Shown here piece after piece: positions 17,069 to 28,902 of a stretch of 64,000 bases of DNA. Every line of letters begins with the position of its first letter. The stretch's first letter is position 1. The position numbers and the translations under genes are program-made. The notes beneath the pieces were generated by a model, which was given only the letters and a program-made list of their open reading frames with translations, was not told the origin of the DNA and did not search any database. Origin of the DNA: Labilithrix sp. (GTDB taxonomy: Bacteria; Myxococcota_A; Polyangia; Polyangiales; Polyangiaceae); NCBI GenBank assembly GCA_019637155.1, contig JAHBWE010000005.1, forward strand, positions 62,001 to 126,000, read 5' to 3'.

Positions 17069-18954
17069 CGCGCCACCACCTTCACGCGCCGCGCGCGCTT
17101 GCCGAGGAACATGACTGGGAGCGCGAGCCAGAAGAGCGGCATCATCGCCCCGATCGGCAGCTCGCCCTTCTGCGGGGCCTCCTCGCAGTTGTTGCAGTTG
17201 CTCCCGCCGCAGTTGCAGCTTCCGTCGTTGCAGCTCCCGCAGTTGCTGCTGCTCGACGAAGACCCCGACGACGACGATCGCTTGCTGCTCCCGCATCCGC
17301 TCGACGACGAGCCGCTGCTCCCGGAGGACCCGCTGCTCCCGGAAGATCCGCTGCTGCCGCCCGACGACGTACCGCCGGAGGACGTACCACCGGACGAAGT
17401 ACCCCCTGACGACGACGTATCCCCCGACGACGTACCGCCGGACGACGAAGTACCCCCCGACGAAGTACCCCCTGACGACGACGTGTCCCCCGACGACGTA
17501 CCGCCGGACGACGACGTGCCCCCCGAGCTCGTGCCGCCGACGGGCGGCGGTACGCCGGTGCCGGTGCTGCCGTAGCCGCTCTTCTTACCGGTGCGCGTGC
17601 TCGAGTCGCAGCCCGAGCACGTGGTGCACCCCGAGCACGAGGAGCAGGAAGGACCGCTCCGGCCGTTGCACTTCCCTTGCTCGCAGGCCTTGCTGCAGCC
17701 CTCGTAGAAGGAGGAGCACGAGGAGAAGGGATTGCTGCAGCCCTCGACGCGGATGTCGTTGCTGCGCGTGCTCGGCGGCGCCTCCTTGCGCTCGTCGACG
17801 CCGGAGAGGCAGAGGTTCAGCGCGCGCACGCACGCCTCTTTCTCCAGGAACGGGATCGCGGCGCCGAGCGCGCTCTGCGTCGTCGCGCCGGTCGGCGGGA
17901 CGCACCCCTCCTTCTTCACGCACTCCTGCACCGTGACGATGCTCGCGAGCGCGAGCACGCAGAGCTGGTCGATCCGCGCGCGGTCTTCGAGCAGGAAGAG
18001 GCACTCCGCGCGTCCGTCGGAGAAGTCGAGCGTCGCGTCCTCGTCGCACGCTCCGTTGGTGCGGCAGTCATCGCAGCGCGCCGCGACGTCGGCGACGCAG
18101 CTCGCGAGCGTCGTGTACGTCGAGTACGGGTTCCCGCGGAACGTCGCCGGCGCGACGCCCGGCGCGACGATCGCGACGGGCGGCGCCGGCTCCCCGCCCA
18201 CGCCGTCGACCTCGCGGCTCGCGTTCGCGACGAGCCACGCCGCGTTGACGTAGATCGTGTCGTCCACCGCGACCGCGCCGGCCGGCCACCCGGTGACGCG
18301 GACGAGGTGCGTCGCGCCCGACTCCTCGAGCATCGCGCGCAGCGCGTCCGCGGTCTTGCCGCGAAGCGCCCGCTCCTCCAGCGCGCGCGTCGCCTCGGCC
18401 GCCGCCTCCCCCTCGAGCGTCGGCAACGCGAGCGCGCCTTTCCCCTCGAGCGTCGGCGACGCGTGCGCGCCTTCGGCGGCGTCGCGCGGGCGCGGCGCGG
18501 GGCGCACCTTCACCGCGTCGTCCTCGAGCTCGACGATCGCGAGCGGGAGCGCGTCGGCGGGCAGCGACTCGCGCTGCGCGTCGATCGCGGCGACGATCTC
18601 CTTCGCCGAGAGGCGCGACGGATCGAGCGCGACGCGGTCCTCTCCCGCGCCGCGCTGCTCGAGCCGCTCGGCGGGCGCCTTCTGCGCGGGCTCGGACGTC
18701 GACGCGATGGAGGCGCGCTCGAGCCGCTCCGCGAGCGTCTTCCGCGCGGGCTCCGGCATCGACGCGATCGACGCCGGGTCGGCGCGGAGCGCGTCGCGGA
18801 GCGAGAGCTCCTCGTAAGGAGGCGTGTCCGCGTCGTCGGCGCAGCCCGCGAGCACGGCGAGGAGCGCGCCGGCGATCGCGAGCGCGACCCCGAGCATGCG
18901 GAGCCGCGGCCGCGGCGGTGCGTGGTGATGACATGCCCGTTCCTCGGACTTCAC
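17065..18954 (-). CDS. Cys-rich, Ser/Gly-repeat protein with C-terminal membrane sorting-type anchor
   Basis: The start is uncertain. GTG at 18954 has GGAGG nine bases upstream; ATG at 18897 would begin exactly at the hydrophobic core MLGVALAIAGALLAVLAGC. With GTG the protein has 629 residues. A lipobox-like LAGC is followed by an acidic/Ala-rich helical region, a Cys-rich domain (about 330-470) and a Ser/Gly/Thr tandem-repeat stalk (about 475-580). A Cys cluster, a single hydrophobic helix (GAMMPLFWLALPVMFLG) and a basic tail KRARRVK end the protein. The Cys cluster, helix and Arg/Lys end resemble MYXO-CTERM-type sorting signals. It is likely a surface stalk protein. It is translationally coupled to the lgt fusion. 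Confidence 0.68.
   Translation of the reverse strand: MKSEERACHHHAPPRPRLRMLGVALAIAGALLAVLAGCADDADTPPYEELSLRDALRADPASIASMPEPARKTLAERLERASIASTSEPAQKAPAERLEQRGAGEDRVALDPSRLSAKEIVAAIDAQRESLPADALPLAIVELEDDAVKVRPAPRPRDAAEGAHASPTLEGKGALALPTLEGEAAAEATRALEERALRGKTADALRAMLEESGATHLVRVTGWPAGAVAVDDTIYVNAAWLVANASREVDGVGGEPAPPVAIVAPGVAPATFRGNPYSTYTTLASCVADVAARCDDCRTNGACDEDATLDFSDGRAECLFLLEDRARIDQLCVLALASIVTVQECVKKEGCVPPTGATTQSALGAAIPFLEKEACVRALNLCLSGVDERKEAPPSTRSNDIRVEGCSNPFSSCSSFYEGCSKACEQGKCNGRSGPSCSSCSGCTTCSGCDSSTRTGKKSGYGSTGTGVPPPVGGTSSGGTSSSGGTSSGDTSSSGGTSSGGTSSSGGTSSGDTSSSGGTSSGGTSSGGTSSGGSSGSSGSSGSSGSSGSSSSGCGSSKRSSSSGSSSSSSNCGSCNDGSCNCGGSNCNNCEEAPQKGELPIGAMMPLFWLALPVMFLGKRARRVKVVAR
17340..17530 (-). 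repeat. In-frame tandem repeat coding for a Ser/Gly/Thr stalk
   Basis: Nested repeats are built on a CGAAGTACCCCC-type unit. Two long copies, at 17395 and 17461, are offset by 66 bases and encode SSGGTSSSGGTSSGDT-like modules of 22 residues. All changes keep the reading frame, so this is a coding minisatellite rather than an intergenic repeat. Copy number is likely to vary between strains. Confidence 0.75.
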
Positions 18955-19130
18955 TGCGTTCGCCCTCCGCTTCGCCCTCGCTCGACACGCGGGGGCTACC
19001 ACGGCTGAGCTGCAAGCGACGTTCCCCCCGTACCCCACACGAAAATCCCCGAAATCACCCTGCGACGCGTATCCCTATACGCACCATAAGGGGCGAAACG
19101 GGATACTCATCGGCGGTCTCAACCAGCGGG

Positions 19131-19160
19131 TTGACGCAGGGTGGCCGGGTGGTGCTTGAT
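19131..19160 (+). promoter_or_regulatory. Candidate -35/-10 promoter of the MscS-cNMP gene
   Basis: TTGACG (19131-19136) and CTTGAT (19155-19160) are 18 bases apart, and the ATG follows ten bases later. TTGACG, 18 bases, CATGCT and ten bases precede the ATP-grasp gene at 36225 in the same way. This supports the ATG at 19171 over the in-frame GTG at 19141, which would lie inside the promoter. Confidence 0.4.
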
Positions 19161-19170
19161 CGCGCGCTTC

Positions 19171-20721
19171 ATGCGAGGCGATCTGACCTGGGGCCTCGGG
19201 CTGTTCGCGGCGATCGTCGTCGTGGCGGGGCTCGTCAATCGGTTTCGGCCTGCCCAGCGGCAGCAGATCCGTCGCCTCGTCATCCTGTTCCTGCTTCACG
19301 TCGCCGCGCTCGGGTTGCACCACGGGCTGGCGGCGCTCGGAGAGGACACGTGGGCCACGCGCGCGCTCGTCGCGAGCGAGCTCCTCAAGGCCTTCACGCT
19401 CGTGAACCTCGGGTCGACCGGCATCTTCGCGGTGCTCTTGCCCGCGGCCGGGGTCATGCTCCCGATGATCGCGAGCGATCTCCTCGTCGGCGTCGGGTAC
19501 ATCGGCTCGACCCTCGGCGTCCTCTCCACCCACGGCCTGAACCCCAGCGGCGCGCTCGCGTCCGCCGCCGTCGTCAGCGCCGTGCTCGCGATCTCGCTCC
19601 AGAGCACCCTCGGCAACATCCTCGGTGGCGTCGCGCTGCAGCTCGACGGATCGATCAAGGAGGGCGACTGGGTCCAGCTCGCCGACGGCAAACAAGGCAA
19701 GGTGCGCGCGGTGCGCTGGCGGCACACCGTCCTCGAGACGCGCGACTGGTCGACGATCATCGTCCCGAACGCGCTCTTGCTCGCGAACAACATCATGCTC
19801 CTCGGCAAGCGGGACGGGAAGCCGACGCCGCAGCGGATGTGGCTCTACTTCAACGTCGACTTCCGCTATGCGCCGTCGAAGGTGATCGACGCGGTGAACG
19901 CGGCCCTCGTCAACGCGTCGATCCCGAACGTCGCGCGCGATCCGGTCGCGAACTGCGTCTGCATCGACTTCGGTCGCGAGCCCGGCCAGCAGCCGCAGAG
20001 CTTCGCGACCTACGGCGTGCGCTACTGGGTCAACGACATGGGCGCGACCGACGGCACCGGCTCGCTCGTGCGCACGCGCGTGTTCACCGCGCTCCGGCGC
20101 GCGGACATCCCGTTCGCGATGCCCGCCAACACGATGTGGGTCCAGGTCGAGGACGACGCGCGCAAGCAGCGGAAGCGGACGGAGCGCCACGAGGCGAGGG
20201 TGAACGCGCTCCGCAGCGTCCCGCTCTTCCGCTCCCTCACCGACGAGGAGATCGAGACCCTCGCCGAAGGCCTCGGCCACGTGATCTACACCCCGGGCGA
20301 GGTCTGCACCCGCCAGGGCGCCGTCGCGCACTGGCTCTACATCCTCGCCGAGGGCACGGTCGAGATCCGCACGCGGTTCGATCCCGACGGCCCCGGCCCC
20401 ATGTCGGAGCGCACGACGACGCTGACGAAGCTGACCGCGCCCGACGTCTTCGGAGAGATGGGGCTGATCACGGGCGAGCCGCGCACGGCCGACGTCGTGG
20501 CGGTGACGGACGTCGCGTGCTTCCGCCTCGACCGGGCGACCTTCGAGCGCGTCCTCCTCGAGCGCCCCGAGATCGCGCAGGAGCTCTCGGAGCGGCTCGC
20601 GCACCAGCGCACGGAGCTCGTCGGCGTGCGCGAGGGCCTCGACGAGACCTCGATGAAGAAGCTCGAGGCGAACGAGCGCGATCGGATCTTGAAGCAGATC
20701 CGAAGCTTCTTCAGCATGTGA
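19171..20721 (+). CDS. MscS-type mechanosensitive channel with C-terminal cyclic-nucleotide-binding domain
   Basis: The 516-residue protein has four N-terminal membrane helices to about residue 145. The MscS pore-lining helix and beta domain follow at about 130-250 (LQSTLGNILGGVALQLDGSIKEGDWV, then the TIIVPNALL segment). A cAMP/cGMP-binding domain lies at about 340-470 (VPLFRSLTDEEIETLAEGL, then the phosphate-binding cassette FGEMGLITGEPRTADV). Small MscS channels release solutes on hypo-osmotic shock. The added cNMP domain suggests gating or tuning by a cyclic nucleotide, as in the bCNG subfamily, many of which have lost mechanosensitivity. The ligand cannot be told from the sequence. Confidence 0.9.
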   Translation: MRGDLTWGLGLFAAIVVVAGLVNRFRPAQRQQIRRLVILFLLHVAALGLHHGLAALGEDTWATRALVASELLKAFTLVNLGSTGIFAVLLPAAGVMLPMIASDLLVGVGYIGSTLGVLSTHGLNPSGALASAAVVSAVLAISLQSTLGNILGGVALQLDGSIKEGDWVQLADGKQGKVRAVRWRHTVLETRDWSTIIVPNALLLANNIMLLGKRDGKPTPQRMWLYFNVDFRYAPSKVIDAVNAALVNASIPNVARDPVANCVCIDFGREPGQQPQSFATYGVRYWVNDMGATDGTGSLVRTRVFTALRRADIPFAMPANTMWVQVEDDARKQRKRTERHEARVNALRSVPLFRSLTDEEIETLAEGLGHVIYTPGEVCTRQGAVAHWLYILAEGTVEIRTRFDPDGPGPMSERTTTLTKLTAPDVFGEMGLITGEPRTADVVAVTDVACFRLDRATFERVLLERPEIAQELSERLAHQRTELVGVREGLDETSMKKLEANERDRILKQIRSFFSM

Positions 20722-20729
20722 GCCCACGC

Positions 20730-21425
20730 ATGATCGGCTTCGAGATCGGAACCCGCGCCGGTGAGGAGCTCCTCCGCTTCGTCCGCGCCCTCGGCCAGCA
20801 TCGCTACGTCGCGAGCCGGCTCCTCCTCGTCCACGCCTTCGCCGTCGACGCCGCCGCGGACGACTCCATCCCGGAGGCGGCCGAATGGGCAAAGCGCGTC
20901 ATCAACGCCGGCGCCGACGGCGTGATCGACCTCGCCTCGAAGGACGAACGCCTCTGGCGCAAGGCCACCGAGGCCGAGCTCGCCGCCGTCCTCCGCGCCT
21001 TCTGGGGCCCCGATCGCGCCGCCGCGTCCCGCCTGCGCGCCCACCTCTCACGCATCGACGTGAAGGTCGACGCCGCCGCGCTCCCCTTCGACGAGGGCGG
21101 AGAGGACGACATTTTCCCCGTCCTCGTCGACGCAGGCTGGGAGCTCTTGCCGCTCGCGCACCTCGACCTCGATCGCCACCGCGGCGCGATCCAGGCGTTC
21201 GACGACTTCGAGGTCGCGCGCTTCGAGGAGGAGAGCGCGATCCCGCCGCTCGTGTCGCTCCACGAGCTCCCGCTCCTCGGCCCAGTGGAGCTCCTCGCTC
21301 CGTTCGGACCCGACGGCCGAACCCGCGCCCCATTCGTCCTCTGGCAAGAGGGCAACGAAACCTATCTCGACTACGTACTCCGCGGCGTGCTGAAGGTCTC
21401 GAAAATCACGCTCGACGACACGTGA
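20730..21425 (+). CDS. Hypothetical 231-residue protein
   Basis: The ATG at 20730 follows the channel stop by eight bases, so the two genes are probably cotranscribed. The product is acidic and mixed alpha/beta, with no signal peptide, membrane helix or Cys cluster. It has internal segments rich in Asp-Leu-hydrophobic pairs, and near the C-terminus FVLWQEGNETYLDYVLRGVLK. I do not recognise the family. Third-position G/C bias is strong, which supports real coding. A regulatory link to the channel is possible but is only contextual. Confidence 0.65.
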   Translation: MIGFEIGTRAGEELLRFVRALGQHRYVASRLLLVHAFAVDAAADDSIPEAAEWAKRVINAGADGVIDLASKDERLWRKATEAELAAVLRAFWGPDRAAASRLRAHLSRIDVKVDAAALPFDEGGEDDIFPVLVDAGWELLPLAHLDLDRHRGAIQAFDDFEVARFEEESAIPPLVSLHELPLLGPVELLAPFGPDGRTRAPFVLWQEGNETYLDYVLRGVLKVSKITLDDT

Positions 21426-21462
21426 AAAAGACTCGGGGCCCGCCCTCTCGAACGAGACAAGC

Positions 21463-24249
<2,787 letters not shown>

Positions 24250-24300
24250 GGAAGGCCCTTCCTACCACAAGGAACGCTGAAATCTGAGTCGTAGGGCTTC

Positions 24301-25428
24301 TTAGCGCCCTTTCTGCGTCAGCCAAGCGGTGAGATCCGCGTTCGCGTCGAGCGCGACCAGGACCGCGTCGACCGTGATCGCAGAGACGACGGTGCCGGCG
24401 GGCGCCACGTGGACCCCGTTGCCGTCGCGCCACACCACGACCCGCACCGCCTGCGTCGTCGTGATGCCGGGATCGTGCGGCTCCACCGCCCGCGACGACG
24501 CGGTCGAGGTCGCCGCCGACTTGGTGTTCGGCTTCGGCATCGCGGCGACGGTCGCCTTGAAGTCGGGCGCGAGCTGGACCGAGGTCTTGCGCGCGTCCGG
24601 CATGTTCGGGATCGGGAAGCCGAGCTCGTCGCCGGTGAGGTTCTGCGTCGGCGACGCGTCCCACTCCGCCGCGCTCTTGTCTTCGCCTTCCCACGCGCCG
24701 TCGTCGGCCTGCGACTCGGCCTTCTTCTTGATCACGTCGGCGACGCTGCCGACGAACGTAGGATCGTTGCTCCCGAGCTCGGGGCGGCTCCGGCGCATCA
24801 CCGGCTGCTCGATCACCGGCGCCTCCGACGTGTCGGAGATCGGATCGGGCGACGTGTCCGGCGCCGCGAAGGCCGCGCGCGCCTCGTTCTCGAGGTTCGC
24901 CTTCGACTTCCGCTTCTCGCTCTTCGCCGTCATCTTCGGCGGCGGGATCGACTTCGGCGTGTTCGTGCCGAGCGGCTTGCCTTTGCCCATCGCCGGCGGC
25001 GGCTGCGAGGTCTTCGACGGGAGCGGCGCGGGCGGGCGGCTCGGGGTGGAGACCTGCTTCGTGATCGACGCCGGCGCGCCGACCGGCTTCGGCGCGGGCT
25101 TCGGCGGCGCGGGCTTCGCCGTCGGCGGCTTCGGCGGAGGCGGCGGCTCGTCGGCGACGAGCTCGTCGTCGTCGATGTGGATCGAGGCGCGGCTCTGCCG
25201 CTTCGTCAGCATGCTCGCGAGGTCGGCGGCCGCCTTCGCGAGCTCGAGCGAGCGCGCGTCGTCCTCCGCGTCGGCCGCGGCTTCGGCCGCGCGCCGCACC
25301 CACTTCACGCCCTCGGAGTGATCGCCGCGCGCCCACATCGCCTCGGCGGTCGAGAGGGCCCACGAGACGTCCTCGGGATCCTCCGGCTTCGGCTCGGGTA
25401 CCTGCGGCAACAGGAGCTCGTCACTCAT
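24301..25428 (-). CDS. Scaffold-like protein with TPR-like N-terminus and Pro-rich middle
   Basis: The 375-residue product starts with two or three helix pairs (about 15-80) of the alpha-helical repeat type (AEAMWARGDHSEGVKWVRRAAEAAADA). A Pro/Lys/Ala-rich disordered region (about 95-190) with basic KSEKRKSKANLE follows. Further low-complexity sequence precedes a compact C-terminal 70 residues ending in VDAVLVALDANADLTAWL. No enzyme motif is present. It lies between a Ser/Thr kinase gene (36-base gap) and sucA (51-base gap), all on the minus strand, which suggests an operon. It may be a kinase substrate or adaptor; that is inference. Confidence 0.7.
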   Translation of the reverse strand: MSDELLLPQVPEPKPEDPEDVSWALSTAEAMWARGDHSEGVKWVRRAAEAAADAEDDARSLELAKAAADLASMLTKRQSRASIHIDDDELVADEPPPPPKPPTAKPAPPKPAPKPVGAPASITKQVSTPSRPPAPLPSKTSQPPPAMGKGKPLGTNTPKSIPPPKMTAKSEKRKSKANLENEARAAFAAPDTSPDPISDTSEAPVIEQPVMRRSRPELGSNDPTFVGSVADVIKKKAESQADDGAWEGEDKSAAEWDASPTQNLTGDELGFPIPNMPDARKTSVQLAPDFKATVAAMPKPNTKSAATSTASSRAVEPHDPGITTTQAVRVVVWRDGNGVHVAPAGTVVSAITVDAVLVALDANADLTAWLTQKGR

Positions 25429-25464
25429 CGCGCTTGGGCCCGAATCGTAGTCGAGTTGACGCGC

Positions 25465-26766
25465 TCAGCGCAGGAAAAGCGCGAGGAGCCCCCCGACCAC
25501 GATCGCGAAGGTGAGCACGCCGACGCCGATCGCGATCCACACGACGTTGTCGTTCTTCGGCGGCGGCGCGGGGACGGGGAAGGGGACGCTCACGCGGCTC
25601 GCGCGGAACGACGGCGGCACCGGCACCGCCGACGTCGGCGGGACGGGCGCGCTGAACGGCGCGGTCACGCTCTTCGGGTTCGGCGCGGGCCGCGGCGGCC
25701 CGGGCGCGGCGGCCGACGGCATCGGCAGCGGCGTCATCGGGCCGACCGGCGTCGCCATCTTCACCGTGCCGACCGCCTTGCCGTTCACGGTGCGGAGCGG
25801 GATGTCCTTCGGCGCGAGCATCTCCGCCGTGACCGGCGCGCCGACCTGGCGGATGGTCTCGTCGTCGAACGGCTTGAACCGCTCCGTCTTCTCCTGCGGC
25901 GCGACGAGCGGGAGGCACCGCGCGAGCGCCTGCGCGACCTCGTCCATCGTGGCGAAGCGCTCCTGTCGCTCCTGCTTCAGCATCCGCATCACCACGTCGG
26001 AGAGCTCGATCGGGATCTCCGGCTTCATCTTGTGGAGCGGCATGACCTCGAGCACGAGCGGCCCGCCCGCGTATTCGCCCGAGAGCAGCTCGTAGGCGGT
26101 GAGCCCGAACTGGAACTGATCGGACCGGCCGTCGGGCGTCTCGCCGACGAGCTGCTCCGGCGCCATGTAGCGCGGGGTGCCGAGGACCTGGCCGAAGTTG
26201 GTCTGGAAGCTGTGCGGGTTCGGGGCCGACTGCGCGCCCTCCGGCAGCGGCTTCGCGAGGCCGAAGTCGAGCACCTTCACCGTGCCCTCGTCCGAGACCA
26301 TGATGTTCGCCGGCTTGATGTCGCGATGGATGATGCCGGCCCGATGCGCGGCCCACAGCGCGCGCGCCGCGTCGACGAGCCAGCCGACCTTCGTCTCGAG
26401 CGTGGTGAGCGGGTTCTTCGTGTGGCTCCGCAAGGACTCGCCGCTCACGAGCTCCATCGCGATGAAGTGGACGCCGTCGGCCTCGCCGAGCTCGTAGATC
26501 GCGACCGAGTTGGGATGGTTCAGCGCGGCGGCGGCCTGGGCCTCGCGCATGAGGCGCGCGACGCCGCCGGTCCCGGTCTCCCAGCTCTGGTCCGTGTCGT
26601 TTCGCAGCACCTTCAAGGCGACGGGCCGTCGCAGGCGCGTGTCGATCGCGTGATAGACCTCGCCCATCCCGCCACGCCCGACCAGGCGGACGATCTCGTA
26701 GCGCTCGAGCTTTGCGCCTTCCGAGAGACCCACCGCGCCCGACCGTACCAGGGTGGCTTTCGACAT
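25465..26766 (-). CDS. Transmembrane Ser/Thr protein kinase
   Basis: The 433-residue protein has a complete kinase domain at about 20-280. Visible motifs are the Gly loop [10 protein letters not shown] near 29-38, the lysine in VALKVL near 52, [13 protein letters not shown] near 143, DFGLAKP near 162, and YMAPEQL of the activation segment. A Pro-rich linker with Val-Pro repeats leads to one C-terminal membrane helix ([20 protein letters not shown]). It would phosphorylate Ser/Thr of cytosolic partners from the inner membrane. It heads the run kinase, scaffold-like gene, sucA and is divergent from an E1 alpha/beta pair only 26 bases away. Control of 2-oxoacid oxidation is therefore an attractive but unproven role. 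Confidence 0.92.
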   Translation of the reverse strand: MSKATLVRSGAVGLSEGAKLERYEIVRLVGRGGMGEVYHAIDTRLRRPVALKVLRNDTDQSWETGTGGVARLMREAQAAAALNHPNSVAIYELGEADGVHFIAMELVSGESLRSHTKNPLTTLETKVGWLVDAARALWAAHRAGIIHRDIKPANIMVSDEGTVKVLDFGLAKPLPEGAQSAPNPHSFQTNFGQVLGTPRYMAPEQLVGETPDGRSDQFQFGLTAYELLSGEYAGGPLVLEVMPLHKMKPEIPIELSDVVMRMLKQERQERFATMDEVAQALARCLPLVAPQEKTERFKPFDDETIRQVGAPVTAEMLAPKDIPLRTVNGKAVGTVKMATPVGPMTPLPMPSAAAPGPPRPAPNPKSVTAPFSAPVPPTSAVPVPPSFRASRVSVPFPVPAPPPKNDNVVWIAIGVGVLTFAIVVGGLLALFLR

Positions 26767-26773
26767 GCCACTC

Positions 26774-26783
26774 GCGCTAGAAC
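26774..26783. promoter_or_regulatory. Ultra-compact bidirectional promoter, CTAG core
   Basis: Only 26 bases separate the start codons of the kinase (minus) and E1 alpha (plus). TAGCGC (26774-26779 on the minus strand) ends seven bases before the kinase ATG. TAGAAC (26778-26783) ends nine bases before the E1 alpha ATG. The hexamers share their TA. Two promoters in so little space imply very short or no leaders on both sides and mutually exclusive polymerase binding. Confidence 0.45.
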
Positions 26784-26792
26784 GCGTCCCCG

Positions 26793-27836
26793 ATGTCCAC
26801 GTCCTTCGAGACCTCGTCCTCCTCGGCCACGCCCGGCGGCTCGGGCGCGAAAGAGCTCGCGCCCGATCTCGCGCTGAAGATTCATGATCTCATGCTGAAG
26901 GCGCGCGTCCTCGAGGACCGCCTCATCACCATGTATCGGCAAGGTGACGGGTATTTCTGGATCGGCGGCCCGGGCGAGGAGGCGTTCAACGTCCCGCTCG
27001 GCCTCCTCGTCGACAAGGGGCAGGGGATCCAGCACGACTACCTGCACCTCCACTACCGCTCGAGCGCTACGCTCCTCGCGCTCGGCGCCGATCCGGTCGA
27101 CTCGCTCCGGCAGATGAAGAACACCGCGACCGATCCGTACTCGCGGGGCCGCAACTTCGCGGGCCACTACTCGGCGCGGAAGTGGAACGTCGCGCCGATC
27201 AGCTCGCCGATCGAGGTGCAGTATTCGATCGCACCCGGCACCGCGCTCGCGCAGCGCGCGGCGGGCTCGAAGGGGATCACGATCGTCCAGGGCGGCGACG
27301 CCGGCACGGCCGAGGGCGACTTCGCGACCTGCCTCGTGTGGTCGTCGCGCAAGGGCACGGAGCTGCCGATCCTCATCATCGTGACGAACAACAAATACGG
27401 GATTTCCACGCCGTACGAGGGCCAGCACGGCGAGGTCCGCATCTCCGATCGCGGCAAGGCGTTCGGGATGCAGACCGCGACGATCGACGGCAACGACGTC
27501 GAGAGCGCGTACTGGGGCCTCAAGAAGGCGATCGACTACGTCCGCACCGAGCGCAAGCCCTACCTCCTCGAGGCGATGGTCTCACGCCTGAACGGCCACT
27601 CGAGCGCGTCGGGCGCGAACTTCGTGAAGGACGAGCTCGACTGCCTCGCGAGCTGGGAGAAGAAGCTCGAGGAGCGGAAGCTCAAGACGCGCGCGGAGAT
27701 GGACGAGATGCGTGCAAAATACACGCAAGAGCTGCTCGAGGCCTCGAAGCGCGTCCGCGAGGAGCCGCAGCCGGCGGGCGAGTCGATCTGGGACCACGTG
27801 TTCGCGGCGAAGAACCACGTCGCAGGAGAGGGCTGA
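26793..27836 (+). CDS. 2-oxoacid dehydrogenase E1 alpha subunit (branched-chain/acetoin type)
   Basis: The 347-residue product carries the thiamine-diphosphate motif that starts GGDAGTAEGDF near 168 and ends with NNKYGISTP near 197. The activation-loop region YSRGRNFAGHYSARKWN near 115-130 is also visible. Branched-chain 2-oxoacid and acetoin/pyruvate E1 alpha subunits share these features; NNxYxISTP fits the branched-chain type best, but the substrate cannot be fixed from sequence alone. It forms an alpha2beta2 E1 with the product of the next gene, one base downstream. No E2 or E3 gene follows, so those subunits must be encoded elsewhere. Confidence 0.9.
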   Translation: MSTSFETSSSSATPGGSGAKELAPDLALKIHDLMLKARVLEDRLITMYRQGDGYFWIGGPGEEAFNVPLGLLVDKGQGIQHDYLHLHYRSSATLLALGADPVDSLRQMKNTATDPYSRGRNFAGHYSARKWNVAPISSPIEVQYSIAPGTALAQRAAGSKGITIVQGGDAGTAEGDFATCLVWSSRKGTELPILIIVTNNKYGISTPYEGQHGEVRISDRGKAFGMQTATIDGNDVESAYWGLKKAIDYVRTERKPYLLEAMVSRLNGHSSASGANFVKDELDCLASWEKKLEERKLKTRAEMDEMRAKYTQELLEASKRVREEPQPAGESIWDHVFAAKNHVAGEG

Positions 27837-27837
27837 C

Positions 27838-28902
27838 ATGGCGACGATGGTCCAGGCGATCCGGATGGCGCTCCACGTCGGCGAGAGCCGGCTCGGGGTG
27901 ACGGACATCTTCGGCGAGGACGTGGGCCCGCCGCTCGGCGGCGTCTTCACCGCGACGCAGGGCCTCAAGACGGCGTGGAACTCGCCGCTCGACGAGCGCG
28001 GCATCGTCGGGATGGCGATCGGCCTCGCGCTCGCGGGCCGCAAGCCGGTCGCCGAGATCCAGTTCTGCGACTATGCGTTCAACACCGTCGACCTCCTCAA
28101 GATCGCGGGCAACACGTACTGGTCGTCGGCCGGCGACTGGAACGTCCCGATGGTGCTGATGACGCCGGTCGGCGCCGGCATCCGCGGCAGCATCTACCAC
28201 TCGCACTCGTTCGACGCGCAGGCGACGCGCATCCCCGGCTGGAAGATCGTGATGCCGTCGAACCCGCGCGACGCGTACGGCCTCCTCCTCTCGGCGATCG
28301 TGGACCCGAACCCGGTCTTCTTCCTGAAGCCGAAGGCGCTCCTCCGCGCGAAGGCGCGCCCGGGCGAGGAGATCCCGGGCGAGCCCGGCGACGACAAGGC
28401 GCTCTCGAAGATGATCGACGCGCCGCTCGGCGATCGCTCGAAGTGGCAGCCCGAGTGGCCGAAGCTCGACGACCTCTTCATCCCGATCGGCGAGGCCCGC
28501 ACCGCGCGCGCGGGCCAGCACGTCACGGTCCTCACCTACGGCCGCAACGTCCCGATGGCGCTCGCCGCCGCCGACGAGCTCGCGCGCGAGGAGTCCGTCG
28601 AGGTCGAGGTGATCGACCTTCGTTCGCTGCACCCGTACGACTGGACGGCGATCAAGGCGAGCGTGAAGAAGACGCACCGCGTCCTCTGCCTCAACGAGGA
28701 CACGGAGATCACGAACTTCGGCGAGCACCTCGTCCGCCGCATCGTCGAGGAGCTCTTCTACGAGCTCTGGGCCCCGCCCGCGCTCCTCGCCGGCGCCCAC
28801 GTCCCCGGCATCGGCCTCGCCGACAACCTCGAACACGCCAGCGTCCCGACCAAGGACAAGGTCAAGCAGGCGCTCAAGGACCTCGCGAAGCAGGTTCCAT
28901 AG
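27838..28902 (+). CDS. 2-oxoacid dehydrogenase E1 beta subunit
   Basis: The 354-residue protein has the E1 beta pattern: MVQAIRMAL at the N-terminus, FGEDVGPPLGGVF near 20-35, and the conserved QFCDYAFNTVDLL near 75. A transketolase C-terminal domain (about 210-350, with VIDLRSLHPYDW) follows. It completes the E1 heterotetramer with the alpha subunit encoded just upstream. AGGAGAG lies seven bases before the ATG. The stop codon is directly followed by an 8-base-stem hairpin and a repeated multi-hairpin element. Confidence 0.92.
   Translation: MATMVQAIRMALHVGESRLGVTDIFGEDVGPPLGGVFTATQGLKTAWNSPLDERGIVGMAIGLALAGRKPVAEIQFCDYAFNTVDLLKIAGNTYWSSAGDWNVPMVLMTPVGAGIRGSIYHSHSFDAQATRIPGWKIVMPSNPRDAYGLLLSAIVDPNPVFFLKPKALLRAKARPGEEIPGEPGDDKALSKMIDAPLGDRSKWQPEWPKLDDLFIPIGEARTARAGQHVTVLTYGRNVPMALAAADELAREESVEVEVIDLRSLHPYDWTAIKASVKKTHRVLCLNEDTEITNFGEHLVRRIVEELFYELWAPPALLAGAHVPGIGLADNLEHASVPTKDKVKQALKDLAKQVP

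Noticed and set aside
17340-17530. CRISPR or intergenic satellite
   Set aside because: All units keep one reading frame and encode a Ser/Gly/Thr stalk inside a larger gene.
18918-21425. 835-residue plus-strand frame covering the MscS gene and the 231-residue protein
   Set aside because: Only the part from ATG 20730 has protein-like composition; the first 600 residues are the shifted frame of the channel gene.
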